A DNA stretch of 39,991 nt from Opitutaceae bacterium (GTDB lineage: Bacteria > Verrucomicrobiota > Verrucomicrobiia > Opitutales > Opitutaceae). The notes under the pieces were generated by a model. The model was not told where the DNA came from, searched no databases, and saw only the letters and a program-made list of their open reading frames with translations. The stretch lies in the NCBI GenBank assembly GCA_003151495.1, contig PLXR01000006.1, positions 1-39,991 of the forward strand. Reading direction: 5' to 3'. Both the position numbers and the translations under genes were made by a program. Shown piece by piece: positions 6,585-15,749 of the stretch (positions within the stretch are counted from its first letter, which is position 1; every line of letters starts with the position of its first letter).

Positions 6585-7813
6585 GGGTGCGAGGTGGTTT
6601 GGCCCAGGTACCCCAGATTCATGGAGATCTGCCGGACCTGGTCGGCCACTTGTGCTGCGAGCTTCCGCCCCCCCGTCGCTGTCAGGTGGGTGCGATCTCC
6701 GAAGTCACCGTCTTCGTAGTCGCGGCCGTAGTCGGCAGACGCGTACCCCATCTTTTTCCACTCGGCGACGCCGTAGCTGTAGGCTGCGTCCTCGCGCCTT
6801 AGCTCATCGGCGCTCAGCTGCCGGAGGTAAACGGAGCTGTTGCGGCTGAGCATGATCAGGGTCCTGGCTTTGAGGTCGTCCGGAAAAGCTCCCTTTGCCG
6901 CTCCCTCGAACTCCCGCTGCAGAAGCGGAATCGGGCGCCAATTTCCCTTCCAGTCCTTGAGGAGGAAATGCTGGGAGAATGCACGGGTGATCTTCATCTC
7001 GATGTCGTTGTTCTCGGGACGAAATCGGTCGGACGTCGGGATGTCTTCAAAATCCGACTCGTGGTCTTCGAAATCCCTCCGGGGCCAGACCGCCGCCATC
7101 ATGTGCGGGGTGACCGGGTTCCTGATGGTGAAGATGTACCTATATCCCACCCAATTCCAAAGGTCGCGAAAGCGCAGTCCCCGATCCAGCCAACCCAGTC
7201 CCCAGACGTCGAAGCGCTGGCCCCAGCTCATGAAGTCCCTCTTGTAGTCCGCGATCAAAGCATCCCTTGCTGCGAAGGTCTCCAGCAACCCGCGGCTGCG
7301 GGCCTCCCAGATCATGTAGCGGTACGGCTCGAGTCCATAGGGCGCCGGGGGCGCAAGGGGCGCTGAATTGGCAATGTAGATCTGGCGCGGGAATTCGTGG
7401 CGGAGGGACTCGGCCACCGCCGCGCCCGCGTCGGTGCACATCGCTCCGCGGAATGCCAGGTTGACGACGCCGTAACGGTCCCCGAGCAGCCGCTGGAGCT
7501 CGACCGTCCACAACTTCTCGGGCGGCTGCCCGACGCCGTTGAAGATCGAGTTCCCGCCGACGACGACCAGCACCTGGTCCGGCCGGCAGGCGGTCCGCAC
7601 GATCCCCCGCATCTCCTCGATCGTCGGGTAGTACTGGGCCTCGGGTGATATCGCGGGGAAGAATCGCAGGAATCCCCTGTGGTAGCTCCTTTGGGAGACC
7701 GTGCGTGCTATCGCTGAGCATAGGACGAGTCCGGCGAGGAGGCCCACAAGGAACGTCCTAGGGCGGAAGAACGGCGTGCGTTCCAGCGTCGTGGGTTGAT
7801 TGGATTCGCTCAT
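6581..7813 (-). CDS. SGNH-like O-acyltransferase partner of MBOAT (AlgJ/AlgX/DltD-like)
   Basis: The 410-residue protein has an N-terminal membrane anchor at about residues 18-36 and a large extracytoplasmic domain. The SGNH features are 'VVVGGNSIFNG' with the probable nucleophile Ser89, and 'FGDRTHLTATGG' near the C-terminus with Asp373 and His376 as the Asp-x-x-His pair. Such proteins receive an acyl group delivered across the membrane by an MBOAT protein and place it on an envelope polymer. The open frame runs upstream to 8209, but that stretch overlaps the MBOAT gene. The ATG at 7813 overlaps the MBOAT stop by four bases and gives a normal anchor. The polymer acted on is unknown. It is not close enough to any named member for a gene symbol. 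Confidence 0.8.
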   Translation of the reverse strand: MSESNQPTTLERTPFFRPRTFLVGLLAGLVLCSAIARTVSQRSYHRGFLRFFPAISPEAQYYPTIEEMRGIVRTACRPDQVLVVVGGNSIFNGVGQPPEKLWTVELQRLLGDRYGVVNLAFRGAMCTDAGAAVAESLRHEFPRQIYIANSAPLAPPAPYGLEPYRYMIWEARSRGLLETFAARDALIADYKRDFMSWGQRFDVWGLGWLDRGLRFRDLWNWVGYRYIFTIRNPVTPHMMAAVWPRRDFEDHESDFEDIPTSDRFRPENNDIEMKITRAFSQHFLLKDWKGNWRPIPLLQREFEGAAKGAFPDDLKARTLIMLSRNSSVYLRQLSADELRREDAAYSYGVAEWKKMGYASADYGRDYEDGDFGDRTHLTATGGRKLAAQVADQVRQISMNLGYLGQTTSHP

Positions 7814-9003
7814 AGGCCGACGAGGAGCTTGGCCATGTGGATCGCCACGCCTATAGGGTAGAAGAACAATAGCCATCCGGCGCAGGCGAAAAGCTGGGTG
7901 ACGACGAGAGGGGCCAGGGGCTCGCGGGCGAATGCCTTTGTGACGAGCGGACCGATCCCGGGGATCCTGAGATACACTATCGACAGGGAGAGCCCGAGGC
8001 CGTGATAGAGTCCCCAGGCGGCAAAATGCCAGGCCGGGCCGTGCCAGAGGCCGCAGAGGGAGAATGCGACCATCCCGTTCAGGAAGCGCCGTGCAGGGCC
8101 GTGCCTGCTCCCGCCGAGCGGGACGTATACGTAGTCCCGTATCCAGCTGCTCAGTGAAATGTGCCAGCGCTGCCAGAAGTCCTGGAGGTTGCGGGCCAGG
8201 TAGGGCCAATTGAAGTTCTCGGGCAGCGTGATCCCCAGGAGCCTGGCTGCGCCGATCGCTATGTCGCTGTAACCCGAGAAATCCATGAGGATCCGGGCTG
8301 CGATTGCCAGGAACACGAGCCAGCGCGAAAACATTCCCAGCGCGTCAAAGTCGGGCTGGTTGGAGTCGATGTAGAGCGTGAGGTTGTCTGCGACAATCAC
8401 CTTCTTGGCGAAGCCAGACGCGATCCGGAACAACCCCCCGCTAATGTTGTCGGCCGAGAAACGCTGGCTCCCTTGCTCCAGGGACGGGATGAACTGGGAA
8501 TACCGCTTGATCGGGCCTGCGACCAGGCTGGGGAAGAAGATAGAGAAAAGGAGAAACTTGAGGGGGTTCCTGATGGGCTCCCCCCCTCTCCTGATCTCGA
8601 AGAGGTAGTGGACAAACTCGAACGCGAAGAAGCTGATCCCGAGCGGCGGCGCACCGGGCATGACGCGCCGGGCCCACGAGCTCATTTCCCCGTCGAGCGT
8701 AGGGGACCAGCCGCCGACAAAGGAGCGGATCACAAAGAAGATGTACTTGTAGAAGCACAACGCCGCCACGCACATGACCATCGCTGCCACGCAGGCCAGG
8801 CGGTCCCTTGTCAGCCCCGCAAGATAGGTCAGGATCATCATGATGATGATCGGGGCCATGCCCGCGGGACCCGCAAAATGGGCGTGGAACACGAGGCAGG
8901 CCGCCCCGAGGAACCAAAGCCTCCAGGCCGCCCTTGGGATGAGCCAATAGCAAACCACCACCAGAATGAGGAAGGCGAGGAACCAGTAGGTGGTGAAGAT
9001 CAT
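7810..9003 (-). CDS. MBOAT family membrane-bound O-acyltransferase (AlgI-like), lacking C-terminal tail
   Basis: The 397-residue polytopic membrane protein has the AlgI/DltB signatures: 'PPLGISFFAFEFVHYLFE', 'FPSLVAGPIKRY', 'DFWQRWHISLSSWIRDYVY', and the active-site region 'LWHGPAWHFAAWGLYHG' with invariant-type His321 and His334. It would move acyl groups from a cytoplasmic donor to the outer face of the inner membrane. AlgI-type proteins are usually nearer 470-520 residues and often end in an extra helix plus an aromatic tail. This one stops at 'IHMAKLLVGL'. The missing helix and tail appear to be supplied by the microprotein encoded two genes downstream. It is first in an operon with ATGA overlaps. 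Confidence 0.9.
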   Translation of the reverse strand: MIFTTYWFLAFLILVVVCYWLIPRAAWRLWFLGAACLVFHAHFAGPAGMAPIIIMMILTYLAGLTRDRLACVAAMVMCVAALCFYKYIFFVIRSFVGGWSPTLDGEMSSWARRVMPGAPPLGISFFAFEFVHYLFEIRRGGEPIRNPLKFLLFSIFFPSLVAGPIKRYSQFIPSLEQGSQRFSADNISGGLFRIASGFAKKVIVADNLTLYIDSNQPDFDALGMFSRWLVFLAIAARILMDFSGYSDIAIGAARLLGITLPENFNWPYLARNLQDFWQRWHISLSSWIRDYVYVPLGGSRHGPARRFLNGMVAFSLCGLWHGPAWHFAAWGLYHGLGLSLSIVYLRIPGIGPLVTKAFAREPLAPLVVTQLFACAGWLLFFYPIGVAIHMAKLLVGL

Positions 9004-9376
9004 GGGCAGCCGGCGGCCGCGAGGTGGTTCACGGAAGCTGGACAGGTCGGATCGCCAAAGGAAAGGCAGAACAACGGCTTAGAGGGACGTCGGAACCGAT
9101 GTCCCTTCTCTCGGTATCGTGTTTATTCGGCCCGCTTCAACTCAATGCCGGAGGCTGTTGGCGACAGGTCTGCAATTGGCGAGCATGGGCCGCGCTCCAA
9201 TGAAATTCGCATGCGCAATCCAATGGCCATGTTGTTCCGGCACGAAGAACCGGCCGAAGGTAGCGGAGCCTTGAATCGCCGCCAGACCCGCAATGGGCCT
9301 CAACCCCCCAGAGAGGCCGTAGAACCAGATGCATCTAACATCCGGCTCTGCTCGGTCGCCACAATCAGCGTCAACC
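9004..9376. other. Intergenic region upstream of the acyltransferase operon
   Basis: There are 373 bases without a convincing gene on either strand; short frames here have no recognisable features. It must hold the promoter of the minus-strand MBOAT operon. The only structure I see is the hairpin at 9083-9106. Confidence 0.6.
9083..9106. promoter_or_regulatory. Hairpin in the leader of the MBOAT operon
   Basis: AGGGACGTC-GGAACC-GATGTCCCT forms a 9-base-pair stem (one G-T pair) with a 6-base loop. It lies about 80 bases upstream of the MBOAT start. No T-run follows directly, so a terminator for the propeller gene upstream is possible but not favoured. A leader or operator role is a guess. Confidence 0.3.
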
Positions 9377-12355
9377 TTACCCGTGAGTCGGCTTGGGAGT
9401 CGGCGTCGGATGCCGGATGGGCGTCGGCGTTGGCGAGGGACTCCACGTCGGCGTTGGCTTGGGCGTCGGCGTCGGATGCCGGATGGGCGTCGGCGTTGGC
9501 GTGGGATTCCACGTCGGCGTTGGCTTGGGTGTCGGCGTCGGATGCCGGATAGGGGTCGGCGTCGGAGTGGGAGAGGGCGTCGGGCTCGGCGTTGGAGTAG
9601 GTGTCGGAGTGGGCGTCGGAGTGGGCGTCGGCGGCGGGGGCACTGTCACGATCACGCCGGCCTGGATGCTCGTCGCCGATCCGCCGTTTCCCTGGATGAC
9701 GACGTAATAGGCCCCTGCCTGGGAGATGTCCACATTGGGCAATATGAGGGACGGCCCCGTTCCGACGACGGTGGATCCGAACGGCACCTGGTACCATTTG
9801 TAGGTGAGGTTTGATCCTTGGGCCACCACCGTCAGGGTCGCGGTGCCCGCCTCGGCAACGGTGACCGACACCGGTTCCTGGATAATCGTTGGCTCCCCTA
9901 GGGACGTGGCGGAGCCGACCTGCTGGGAAATCTTGTTTCCCGAGGCGTCGAGCACCGTGAGGACCGGCCCGGTCGGCTGCTCGGTGATCGCAAGGAGCTG
10001 GCTGCCCGGGAGCGCGAAGAGACGGAGCGGTGTTCCCGGAATCGGGGTGGTTCCGGTGCTCAGATAGCTCGGGGGTCCCCAGATGGTCAGCGTGGTGCCC
10101 GCGACCGAAGGGCTCAGCGTGTACACGCTCGTGCCGATCCAGGCGGAGTCGACGGGCGACGTGCCGAGGATCCCCACCTGGGCGAACGTGGTCGAGTTGT
10201 AGATGATGCCCGAGGCCTCGACAAAGAGTGACCCGTCGGCGCTGAACCGAAGGGGTTCATAGTGCGGGACGTTGGGGGTGTAGGGGGAGGTGGACTGGGT
10301 CCCGAAGGTCCCGGCCTGCGGGCTGAACGAGGCGAACTCATTATTCCCTTGGAGAAGGTTAAAGATGAGGCCAGTCGTGTCATTCCATGAGGGGAGATAG
10401 TCGGCGTAGATATAGTTTCCCGTCGCAGTGATGGTGCCGGCGGGGCCGATGATGAAATCCGCGTTCCCGGTGGACTGAACAAGGTCCGTGATCGCATAGA
10501 CCTCGCTCGCCGCCGCCAGGACGGCGTCGACATTCCAGGCAAGCCCCACGAATTCGTTCTCGGAGGTCGAGGTCCCCAGGTCGATCTGCGTGATGCGGCG
10601 GTCGCCGTAGTAAAGGTAGATGCGGTTGAGCTCCGCCGAATACGACATACCTGATGGGTAACCCGTGAGCGGGATCGAGGAGAGGTAGGCGCCCTGGGAT
10701 GGCGACCAGCGCAGGATGTTTCCCTGGGCGCACTCGAGGAGGTAGGCATTCCCGTCGGTGCCGACAAAGGCGTCGGCGGGCGCCTCCGCGACCGTCGCCG
10801 GCGAGGGGGTGGCAAGGGCCGGGCGCGGGGATGCCAGCATCTGCGCCTCGGTCACCGTAGATACTCCGATCGAGCCGCCGGGGGACGCCGGGGCGGTGAA
10901 GGCGTATGCGGTCGATCCGCTTGCGAACACGCGCTGGGCGATGGAGGCGAAGGTGGACGATCCCCTCTCCTGGTAGGTCGAGGCGCCATAGAGGGTCGCC
11001 GTCGAACCCCTAAGGGCAACCGGGGAGCCGTCGGCGAGAAAGGCCACGTCGGTCACGGGCAGGCCGAGGGACGTCGAGAGGCTATGCCCGACCGCGTTGT
11101 ACACGGCTCCCGTGTCGACTATGATCCGCGCGCCGTCCGGAGAGACGACCACGAGGGAGTGGTCGAACGGGTATCCGTAGATCGCTCCGTTGTAGAAGGA
11201 CAGCGAGGCGACCGAGCCATCGGGGTTTAAGGTGAGCGAGTCCAGGCTCGTGGGCTCGCCTGTGCTGTTCCAGCCGTAGGCGAGGCCTGTGGACGTTGCG
11301 ACGCGCAGCGAACTCAGGTAGGAGTAGAAGCTAAGCGTGGTGGCGTTGGCCAGAAGCCCGGTCGCGCGGTCAATCGCCGTGTACGTCCCCTCGTACATGC
11401 CAGGACCGCTGGTGCCGGCGAGGTAGACGTAGCTCGCGTTGGAAAAGATCTGCGAGGTGGCCTCGGCCGTGTTCATGAGCGCCTGCGAGGTGGAGAGGTC
11501 GGGTGCGAAAAGGTAGGTGGTCCGGCCAAAGGCGACGTACACGCCTTCGGGAAGCACCGCCATCGCGGTCGGCGCCTGCGGGAGGTCCACCTCGGGCAGC
11601 CACGCGGAGGAGGCCGTGTCGTAGCGCTGGATCTCGGCCGGGCTTGAGAAGAGGAAGTAGACCACCCCGTCTAGGATCTGCGCGTCCAGCCAGGGGTTTG
11701 CCGGGGGCGGCGGGTTGACGACGACCGTATGGGGCGGCAGGGAGAAGGATCCCGAGCTATTGCCGACCACCTGCACGTAGGTGCCGGAGTCGGTCGCTGC
11801 GCCGCTGATCCCGTAGAGCCAGTTTGTGGCCCCTGGGACCAACACCCCGTCCTTGAGCCATTCGGTGACGAGTGGTCCCTGGTTGGGGGAGTAGCCCACG
11901 ACGTACCCGCCGATCCCCGGCGAGTAGAATTGGGTGGTGGCAAAGATGCCGGTCAGCACCGGGGTGGCGTCCGGGGTGATTTTCACGGTCGCCGCGGCGC
12001 TTGTCGTGGTCCCTGCCGAATCCGTCACCTTGACGGTGTAGGTCCCGGCGTCGCCGGGCTGGGCGCCGCTTCGGTTGTACTGGGCGGACTGTTGGCCGTA
12101 CAGGGCACAGGCACCCTGGTACCATTGGTAGGTCAACTGGGAACTCCCGTTCGCGGCCACGGAAAGGGAGAACGAGCCTCCGATCGAGGCGGTCTGGTTC
12201 GCCGGCTGCTGGGTGATAGAGGGAATGGTGTCCGCGAGGAGGGAGACCGGCCCAAGGATCAGGAATGCCGCTGCGGCCGCCAGGCGGAGCAGACTCCCGC
12301 GGACCGCCGGTGCGATGCGTTCGGGACGTGCGGGCGGGGCGAGGGAGGGTTCCAT
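9377..12355 (-). CDS. Secreted Ig-like / beta-propeller surface protein with Thr-Pro repeat tail
   Basis: The 992-residue protein has a Sec signal: a charged start, then 'LLRLAAAAAFLILG' and a likely cut after 'VSLLA'. Ig-like domains follow: 'PSITQQPANQTASIGGSFSL' with 'YQWYQ' and 'DAGTYTVKVTDSAG', then a second diverged one. The middle (about 230-800) is a run of WD/propeller-like repeats of the type 'VAFLADGSPVALR'. Near 810-900 another Ig-like domain appears ('IIQEPVSVTVAEAGTATLTV', 'YKWYQV', 'AGAYYVVIQGN'). The last about 90 residues are Thr-Pro-rich with 22-residue repeats built on 'TPIRHPTPTPKPTPTW'. An upstream GTG at 12394 is an alternative start. No anchor follows the tail, and it stops abruptly inside a repeat unit. 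Adhesion or matrix roles are inference. Confidence 0.72.
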   Translation of the reverse strand: MEPSLAPPARPERIAPAVRGSLLRLAAAAAFLILGPVSLLADTIPSITQQPANQTASIGGSFSLSVAANGSSQLTYQWYQGACALYGQQSAQYNRSGAQPGDAGTYTVKVTDSAGTTTSAAATVKITPDATPVLTGIFATTQFYSPGIGGYVVGYSPNQGPLVTEWLKDGVLVPGATNWLYGISGAATDSGTYVQVVGNSSGSFSLPPHTVVVNPPPPANPWLDAQILDGVVYFLFSSPAEIQRYDTASSAWLPEVDLPQAPTAMAVLPEGVYVAFGRTTYLFAPDLSTSQALMNTAEATSQIFSNASYVYLAGTSGPGMYEGTYTAIDRATGLLANATTLSFYSYLSSLRVATSTGLAYGWNSTGEPTSLDSLTLNPDGSVASLSFYNGAIYGYPFDHSLVVVSPDGARIIVDTGAVYNAVGHSLSTSLGLPVTDVAFLADGSPVALRGSTATLYGASTYQERGSSTFASIAQRVFASGSTAYAFTAPASPGGSIGVSTVTEAQMLASPRPALATPSPATVAEAPADAFVGTDGNAYLLECAQGNILRWSPSQGAYLSSIPLTGYPSGMSYSAELNRIYLYYGDRRITQIDLGTSTSENEFVGLAWNVDAVLAAASEVYAITDLVQSTGNADFIIGPAGTITATGNYIYADYLPSWNDTTGLIFNLLQGNNEFASFSPQAGTFGTQSTSPYTPNVPHYEPLRFSADGSLFVEASGIIYNSTTFAQVGILGTSPVDSAWIGTSVYTLSPSVAGTTLTIWGPPSYLSTGTTPIPGTPLRLFALPGSQLLAITEQPTGPVLTVLDASGNKISQQVGSATSLGEPTIIQEPVSVTVAEAGTATLTVVAQGSNLTYKWYQVPFGSTVVGTGPSLILPNVDISQAGAYYVVIQGNGGSATSIQAGVIVTVPPPPTPTPTPTPTPTPTPSPTPSPTPTPTPIRHPTPTPKPTPTWNPTPTPTPIRHPTPTPKPTPTWSPSPTPTPIRHPTPTPKPTHG
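9387..9578 (-). repeat. Tandem 66-base coding repeat (Thr-Pro tail)
   Basis: About 2.7 to 3 copies of a 66-base unit (9387-9446 shortened by six bases, 9447-9512, 9513-about 9578) encode the 22-residue T/P/K-rich repeats at the end of the propeller protein. Simpler Thr-Pro codon repeats continue to about 9640. Copy number is likely to vary by slippage or recombination. Confidence 0.75.
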
Positions 12356-12645
12356 GTGGACCTGGATCCTGAATTTTGAAGTAAAGTCGGTCACGTGATT
12401 AAACTACGTCTTTTCGCGCATTGGAAATGTCGGGAAGGCAGAGGGTTGCCCGTGGAGCCCCCACCGCCATTGTGGGACGCTAAAAGGCGAAAGACATGCC
12501 AAAACACGCCGAGACTATAAGATATATACAATCGTGAACGAGCATATTAGAGGGAGCATGAATGGCCTTTGCTAGCGGCCATTCTTGCACGATTCCTGGC
12601 AATCGCACCAATCTCCATCAGTAGGTTAGGCAAGAGCCGAGCAAT
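12356..12645. other. Low-GC intergenic region with att-like repeat
   Basis: These 290 bases separate the propeller gene from the BNR-repeat gene. The part around 12510-12560 is strongly AT-rich (ACTATAAGATATATACAATC) and could hold the minus-strand promoter of the propeller gene. It also contains the dispersed repeat at 12579-12610. No gene is seen. Confidence 0.5.
12579..12610. repeat. Dispersed/att-like repeat with tRNA-end-like terminus
   Basis: The left 23 bases match 6251-6273 with one mismatch. The last 20 bases (12591-12610) match the 3' end of tRNA-Arg at 5324-5343 in 17 of 20 positions, including the terminal CGCACCA. It lies between two surface-protein genes in an AT-rich gap, where an old island junction would be expected. 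Confidence 0.55.
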
Positions 12646-15468
12646 TCAGTCCGCTTCGTACACCTCAACCAACGCGTTGCCCGTCGAGGACCCGGCTCCA
12701 GACACGACTATGGTGTAGGATCCTGGTGCCAACGTAGTCACCATCGCGGCGTCGAGGCTTCCCTCGGCGAGCGCGAAGGCCCCAAGGCGGGCTGCTGTCG
12801 CTCGCGTCACTGTGGGATCGCGGGCGAGCTTCCAATCGTCATTGGACGCAATCGCCGTCCCGCCGCTATCGAAGAGGGTGAGCTGGGGGTCGGGGAGGGT
12901 GCCTCCAACGCCGAAATTAGTCAGGGCGGGGCCCGATGCACGCACGAGCACGCGTTTCGGCAGGGACCCCCCGATGACAAAGCCTGCAATCATGACCCCA
13001 TCTCCCGGGCCCACAGCCCCGCGAGTGGAGACGTCCACCAGCCTTCCAGGTGCCGTCAGCGCATCAGCATCGTAAATTTCAACCAGTGCAGTTTCCCCGG
13101 AACTTCCCGAACCCGCGGTCGCGCTGGCCGAATAGGCACCGGCGCCGAGGGATATTCCCAGGGCCGAGTCCATGCTGCCGTTGGCAAAGGGAAATGCCCC
13201 GACTTGGTTCTCGGTTGCGACCACCCCGGAGGCATTGCCGTCGGCCTGCCAAGTGTCGTTTGCTGCGATCACCGCCCCAGTGCTGGGGTTCTGTAGCGTG
13301 AGCACGGGGTGGGTTATGAAATTGTGCACCGAAAACCGGGCCAGCGAGGGTCCAACGGCGCGGATGAGGAGATTCTTGGCACCGCCTGTCGTCACGAAGC
13401 CGGCGATAAGCTGGGAGGGTCCGGAACCCACCGTCCCGCGGGTGGACAGGTTGACCAGTCGCGAGTCCCCGTTCACCACGATGAGGTCGGGAACGACTGA
13501 ATCGGCGTCCGTGGACGTTTGCCGGAGGACAAGGCGAAGCTCTGCTGCGCCGCCAGGAGCGATGCTGAGAGTCTCGCTTGCGAGTGCGATTGGGCCGGAA
13601 GGGGAGAGCGAGGGGCTTCCACTCACGGTTTGCCAGGTTACGCCCTGATCCGTCGACATCTCGAGCCTAGCGCCGAAATCATTGGTCGTCCGTTCCGTCC
13701 AGCCCACGGTGAGGACCGTCGAGCCGTTCGCGTGGCCCTGCGTCACTGCGAGACTTGCGCCGCTTCCGACCGAACGGGGGTCTGTTCCGAGGACGTAGTC
13801 GGCAAAGTTAGGATAGCCGTCCCTGTCGACACTTGCCGCCCCACCGCTCTTGGATGGATCAGCCAACTCGGCGCTCGTAAACCGAACTGACTGCCATGCC
13901 GCAAAGCCCGAGAGGGACTGTGGGGCAACCCGCGCGACGAAGGGATCAGAATTGCCGTAGCGCGTGTCGCACCAGATGGGGATGGCGCCCTGGTTCGCCA
14001 GCAGCGCGGGCGCAACCCCCAGGTAGTCACCGAGCATATAGCCCTCGGAACTCAGCTGGGCGAGGCGCAGGTCGGTTGTGAAGTCGCTGACGCGCACCTC
14101 CGGCGCCCAGGAGGCACCGCTATCGAGGGACTGCGCGCAAAACAGATCGGCGTAGCTCTGCTGGTCAGGGGCCAGCCTCTTGTCATAGAAGACGACGGTC
14201 ACATTCCTGCCGTCCGGAGTCACCGCGACGGCGGGATTGAAGACGGAGATCGCCTGGGCGTTGTCGCTGACAACGGCAGCCGGCGCCCAGGTCGCCCCCT
14301 TGTCGCCCGAATGGGACACATAGATGCGCGCAGAGCCGTCGGATGCCTGAGACTGCCAGGTGACGAATATTTCTCCGGTGAGTCGGGCGACGGCCACCGA
14401 TGGAAGGCCGCCTCCGGTCCTGGCGACGGGGTCCACATATTCATTGAAGCCCGCCGCAACGGTCACGGCCGTTGAAGGCCACGTCTTCCCTCCGTCCAGC
14501 GAGCGGCGGCTCTCGATCGAGAATCCCGAACCCGTGCTGCTGAGGAACGACTCGTAGACGCATATCAGCGATCCGTCCGGGAGGAAGAACGGCTGGGTTC
14601 CCTGGACGTTTCCTCCGGACGGGGTGATCGTGATCGGCTGCCCCCATGTCGTGCCCTGGTCATCACTCACGACCCCGTAAAGGGTTTCGCCGAGCGAGGC
14701 CCCGGAGGAGGCGCTGGCAAATCCGGTGAAGGTCGCGACCAGCCGGCCCACGTTCGGGGAACCGGTATAGTCGTTGACCGCGAGCCAGTCCTTGTCCGCG
14801 AATAGCTCTGGCTGCAGGGTGGAGAACGCCACATGGTTGGTCCATGTGGCGCCGCCGTCGAGAGAGCGGCTCACGACCAGGTCGTCGAGCGTGAATGCGC
14901 TGTCGCGCGCATCCAAGGTCGACAGGAAGAGGTTTCCCTTCAGGTCGATTGCCGAGACCGGGTCGGTCGAGCGGAGATAGGGACCCCCGGTCAGTTGCGA
15001 CAAGCCTGGGATGAGCGCCTGGCTCCACGAGAAGCCGCCGTCCAAGGACAGGGCGTATCCGCCGGCGGCCGAACCTCCCTCCGAACCGCCAAACCGGCCC
15101 TCCTGGAACGTCGCCAGCACCATGTCCGGGTTGGCGACGCTGCGGAAGATGTAGGGCTCGGCCTGCTGGATATTGTCAGGCAGGAGTGCGGCAGGGTCCG
15201 CACCGAGCCTCAGGTTGGGGCTGACACGGGCCTCGAGAACGGCGGCAGGGGTGCCTTTGACGCCTTGCGGGGGCACGACTCCGGACGCGCGGGGCGTCAA
15301 TGGCGGGCTCTGGACCGCGAAGGCGCCGGAACCCACGAGGCTCCTGTAGACCCCGGATGAAATGCGGCGCGGGTCGACGCCGCGAAGGGCGAGTGGGAGA
15401 TCGACGGCAGGCTGGGAGGTTGCCGCCCCCAGATGCGAGAGCAGGAAGACGCCTATGGATGGCGCCAT
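12646..15468 (-). CDS. Secreted BNR/Asp-box (sialidase-like) surface protein
   Basis: The 940-residue protein has a signal peptide (MAPSIGVFLLSHLGAATSQ). The body is a sialidase-type beta-propeller with repeated Asp-boxes: 'SLDGGFSWS', 'SLDGGATWT', 'SDDQGTTWG', 'SLDGGKTWP', 'SGDKGATWA', 'SLDSGASWA', 'STDQGVTWQ'. I do not see the Arg triad and Tyr/Glu of a true sialidase clearly enough to call it an enzyme. Two C-terminal repeats of about 120 residues follow. Each starts 'RLV(N/D)(L/V)STRG', contains 'LIRAVGPSL' or 'LVRASGPAL', and ends 'ALVEIYDAD' or 'ALVEVYEAD'. This domain is frequent in large verrucomicrobial secreted proteins. An upstream GTG at 15525 is less likely than the ATG at 15468. 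Confidence 0.75.
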   Translation of the reverse strand: MAPSIGVFLLSHLGAATSQPAVDLPLALRGVDPRRISSGVYRSLVGSGAFAVQSPPLTPRASGVVPPQGVKGTPAAVLEARVSPNLRLGADPAALLPDNIQQAEPYIFRSVANPDMVLATFQEGRFGGSEGGSAAGGYALSLDGGFSWSQALIPGLSQLTGGPYLRSTDPVSAIDLKGNLFLSTLDARDSAFTLDDLVVSRSLDGGATWTNHVAFSTLQPELFADKDWLAVNDYTGSPNVGRLVATFTGFASASSGASLGETLYGVVSDDQGTTWGQPITITPSGGNVQGTQPFFLPDGSLICVYESFLSSTGSGFSIESRRSLDGGKTWPSTAVTVAAGFNEYVDPVARTGGGLPSVAVARLTGEIFVTWQSQASDGSARIYVSHSGDKGATWAPAAVVSDNAQAISVFNPAVAVTPDGRNVTVVFYDKRLAPDQQSYADLFCAQSLDSGASWAPEVRVSDFTTDLRLAQLSSEGYMLGDYLGVAPALLANQGAIPIWCDTRYGNSDPFVARVAPQSLSGFAAWQSVRFTSAELADPSKSGGAASVDRDGYPNFADYVLGTDPRSVGSGASLAVTQGHANGSTVLTVGWTERTTNDFGARLEMSTDQGVTWQTVSGSPSLSPSGPIALASETLSIAPGGAAELRLVLRQTSTDADSVVPDLIVVNGDSRLVNLSTRGTVGSGPSQLIAGFVTTGGAKNLLIRAVGPSLARFSVHNFITHPVLTLQNPSTGAVIAANDTWQADGNASGVVATENQVGAFPFANGSMDSALGISLGAGAYSASATAGSGSSGETALVEIYDADALTAPGRLVDVSTRGAVGPGDGVMIAGFVIGGSLPKRVLVRASGPALTNFGVGGTLPDPQLTLFDSGGTAIASNDDWKLARDPTVTRATAARLGAFALAEGSLDAAMVTTLAPGSYTIVVSGAGSSTGNALVEVYEAD

Positions 15469-15749
15469 GAGCCACCGCAGTTCCCTCTGGAAAAATATCG
15501 TCACGGGATACGGGCACCCGATCACGGTGCAGATGGAGCCATACTGCGGTCAAAGGCCCTTGTGGGCAAGCAATGCGTCCTCTCCGCGAGATTCCATGGG
15601 GCCGTTGGTGCGCTCCGACGGGACGTCACACAAGTCGCTTGCGGATGGGTTTGCCGTTTCGGGAGGTCCGCAATCGGGTCCGGATGGCGCCCAGTGCGAC
15701 CTCGACCGCCGAAAACCTCACCCTTCCCGTTGCCGAGGACTGGGTTCTC

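Noticed and set aside
9387..9578. Possible CRISPR-like or other non-coding tandem array.
   Set aside because: The 66-base units are contiguous without spacers and translate in frame into the Thr-Pro tail of the propeller protein.
9300..9797. Minus-strand 165-codon frame rich in Ala-Asp ('ASDADAQANADVES').
   Set aside because: It is a frame-shifted reading of the Thr-Pro repeat and adds no recognisable domain.
12646..15468. Calling the BNR-repeat protein an active sialidase.
   Set aside because: Asp-boxes mark only the propeller fold. The catalytic Arg triad and Tyr/Glu pair could not be assigned by eye.
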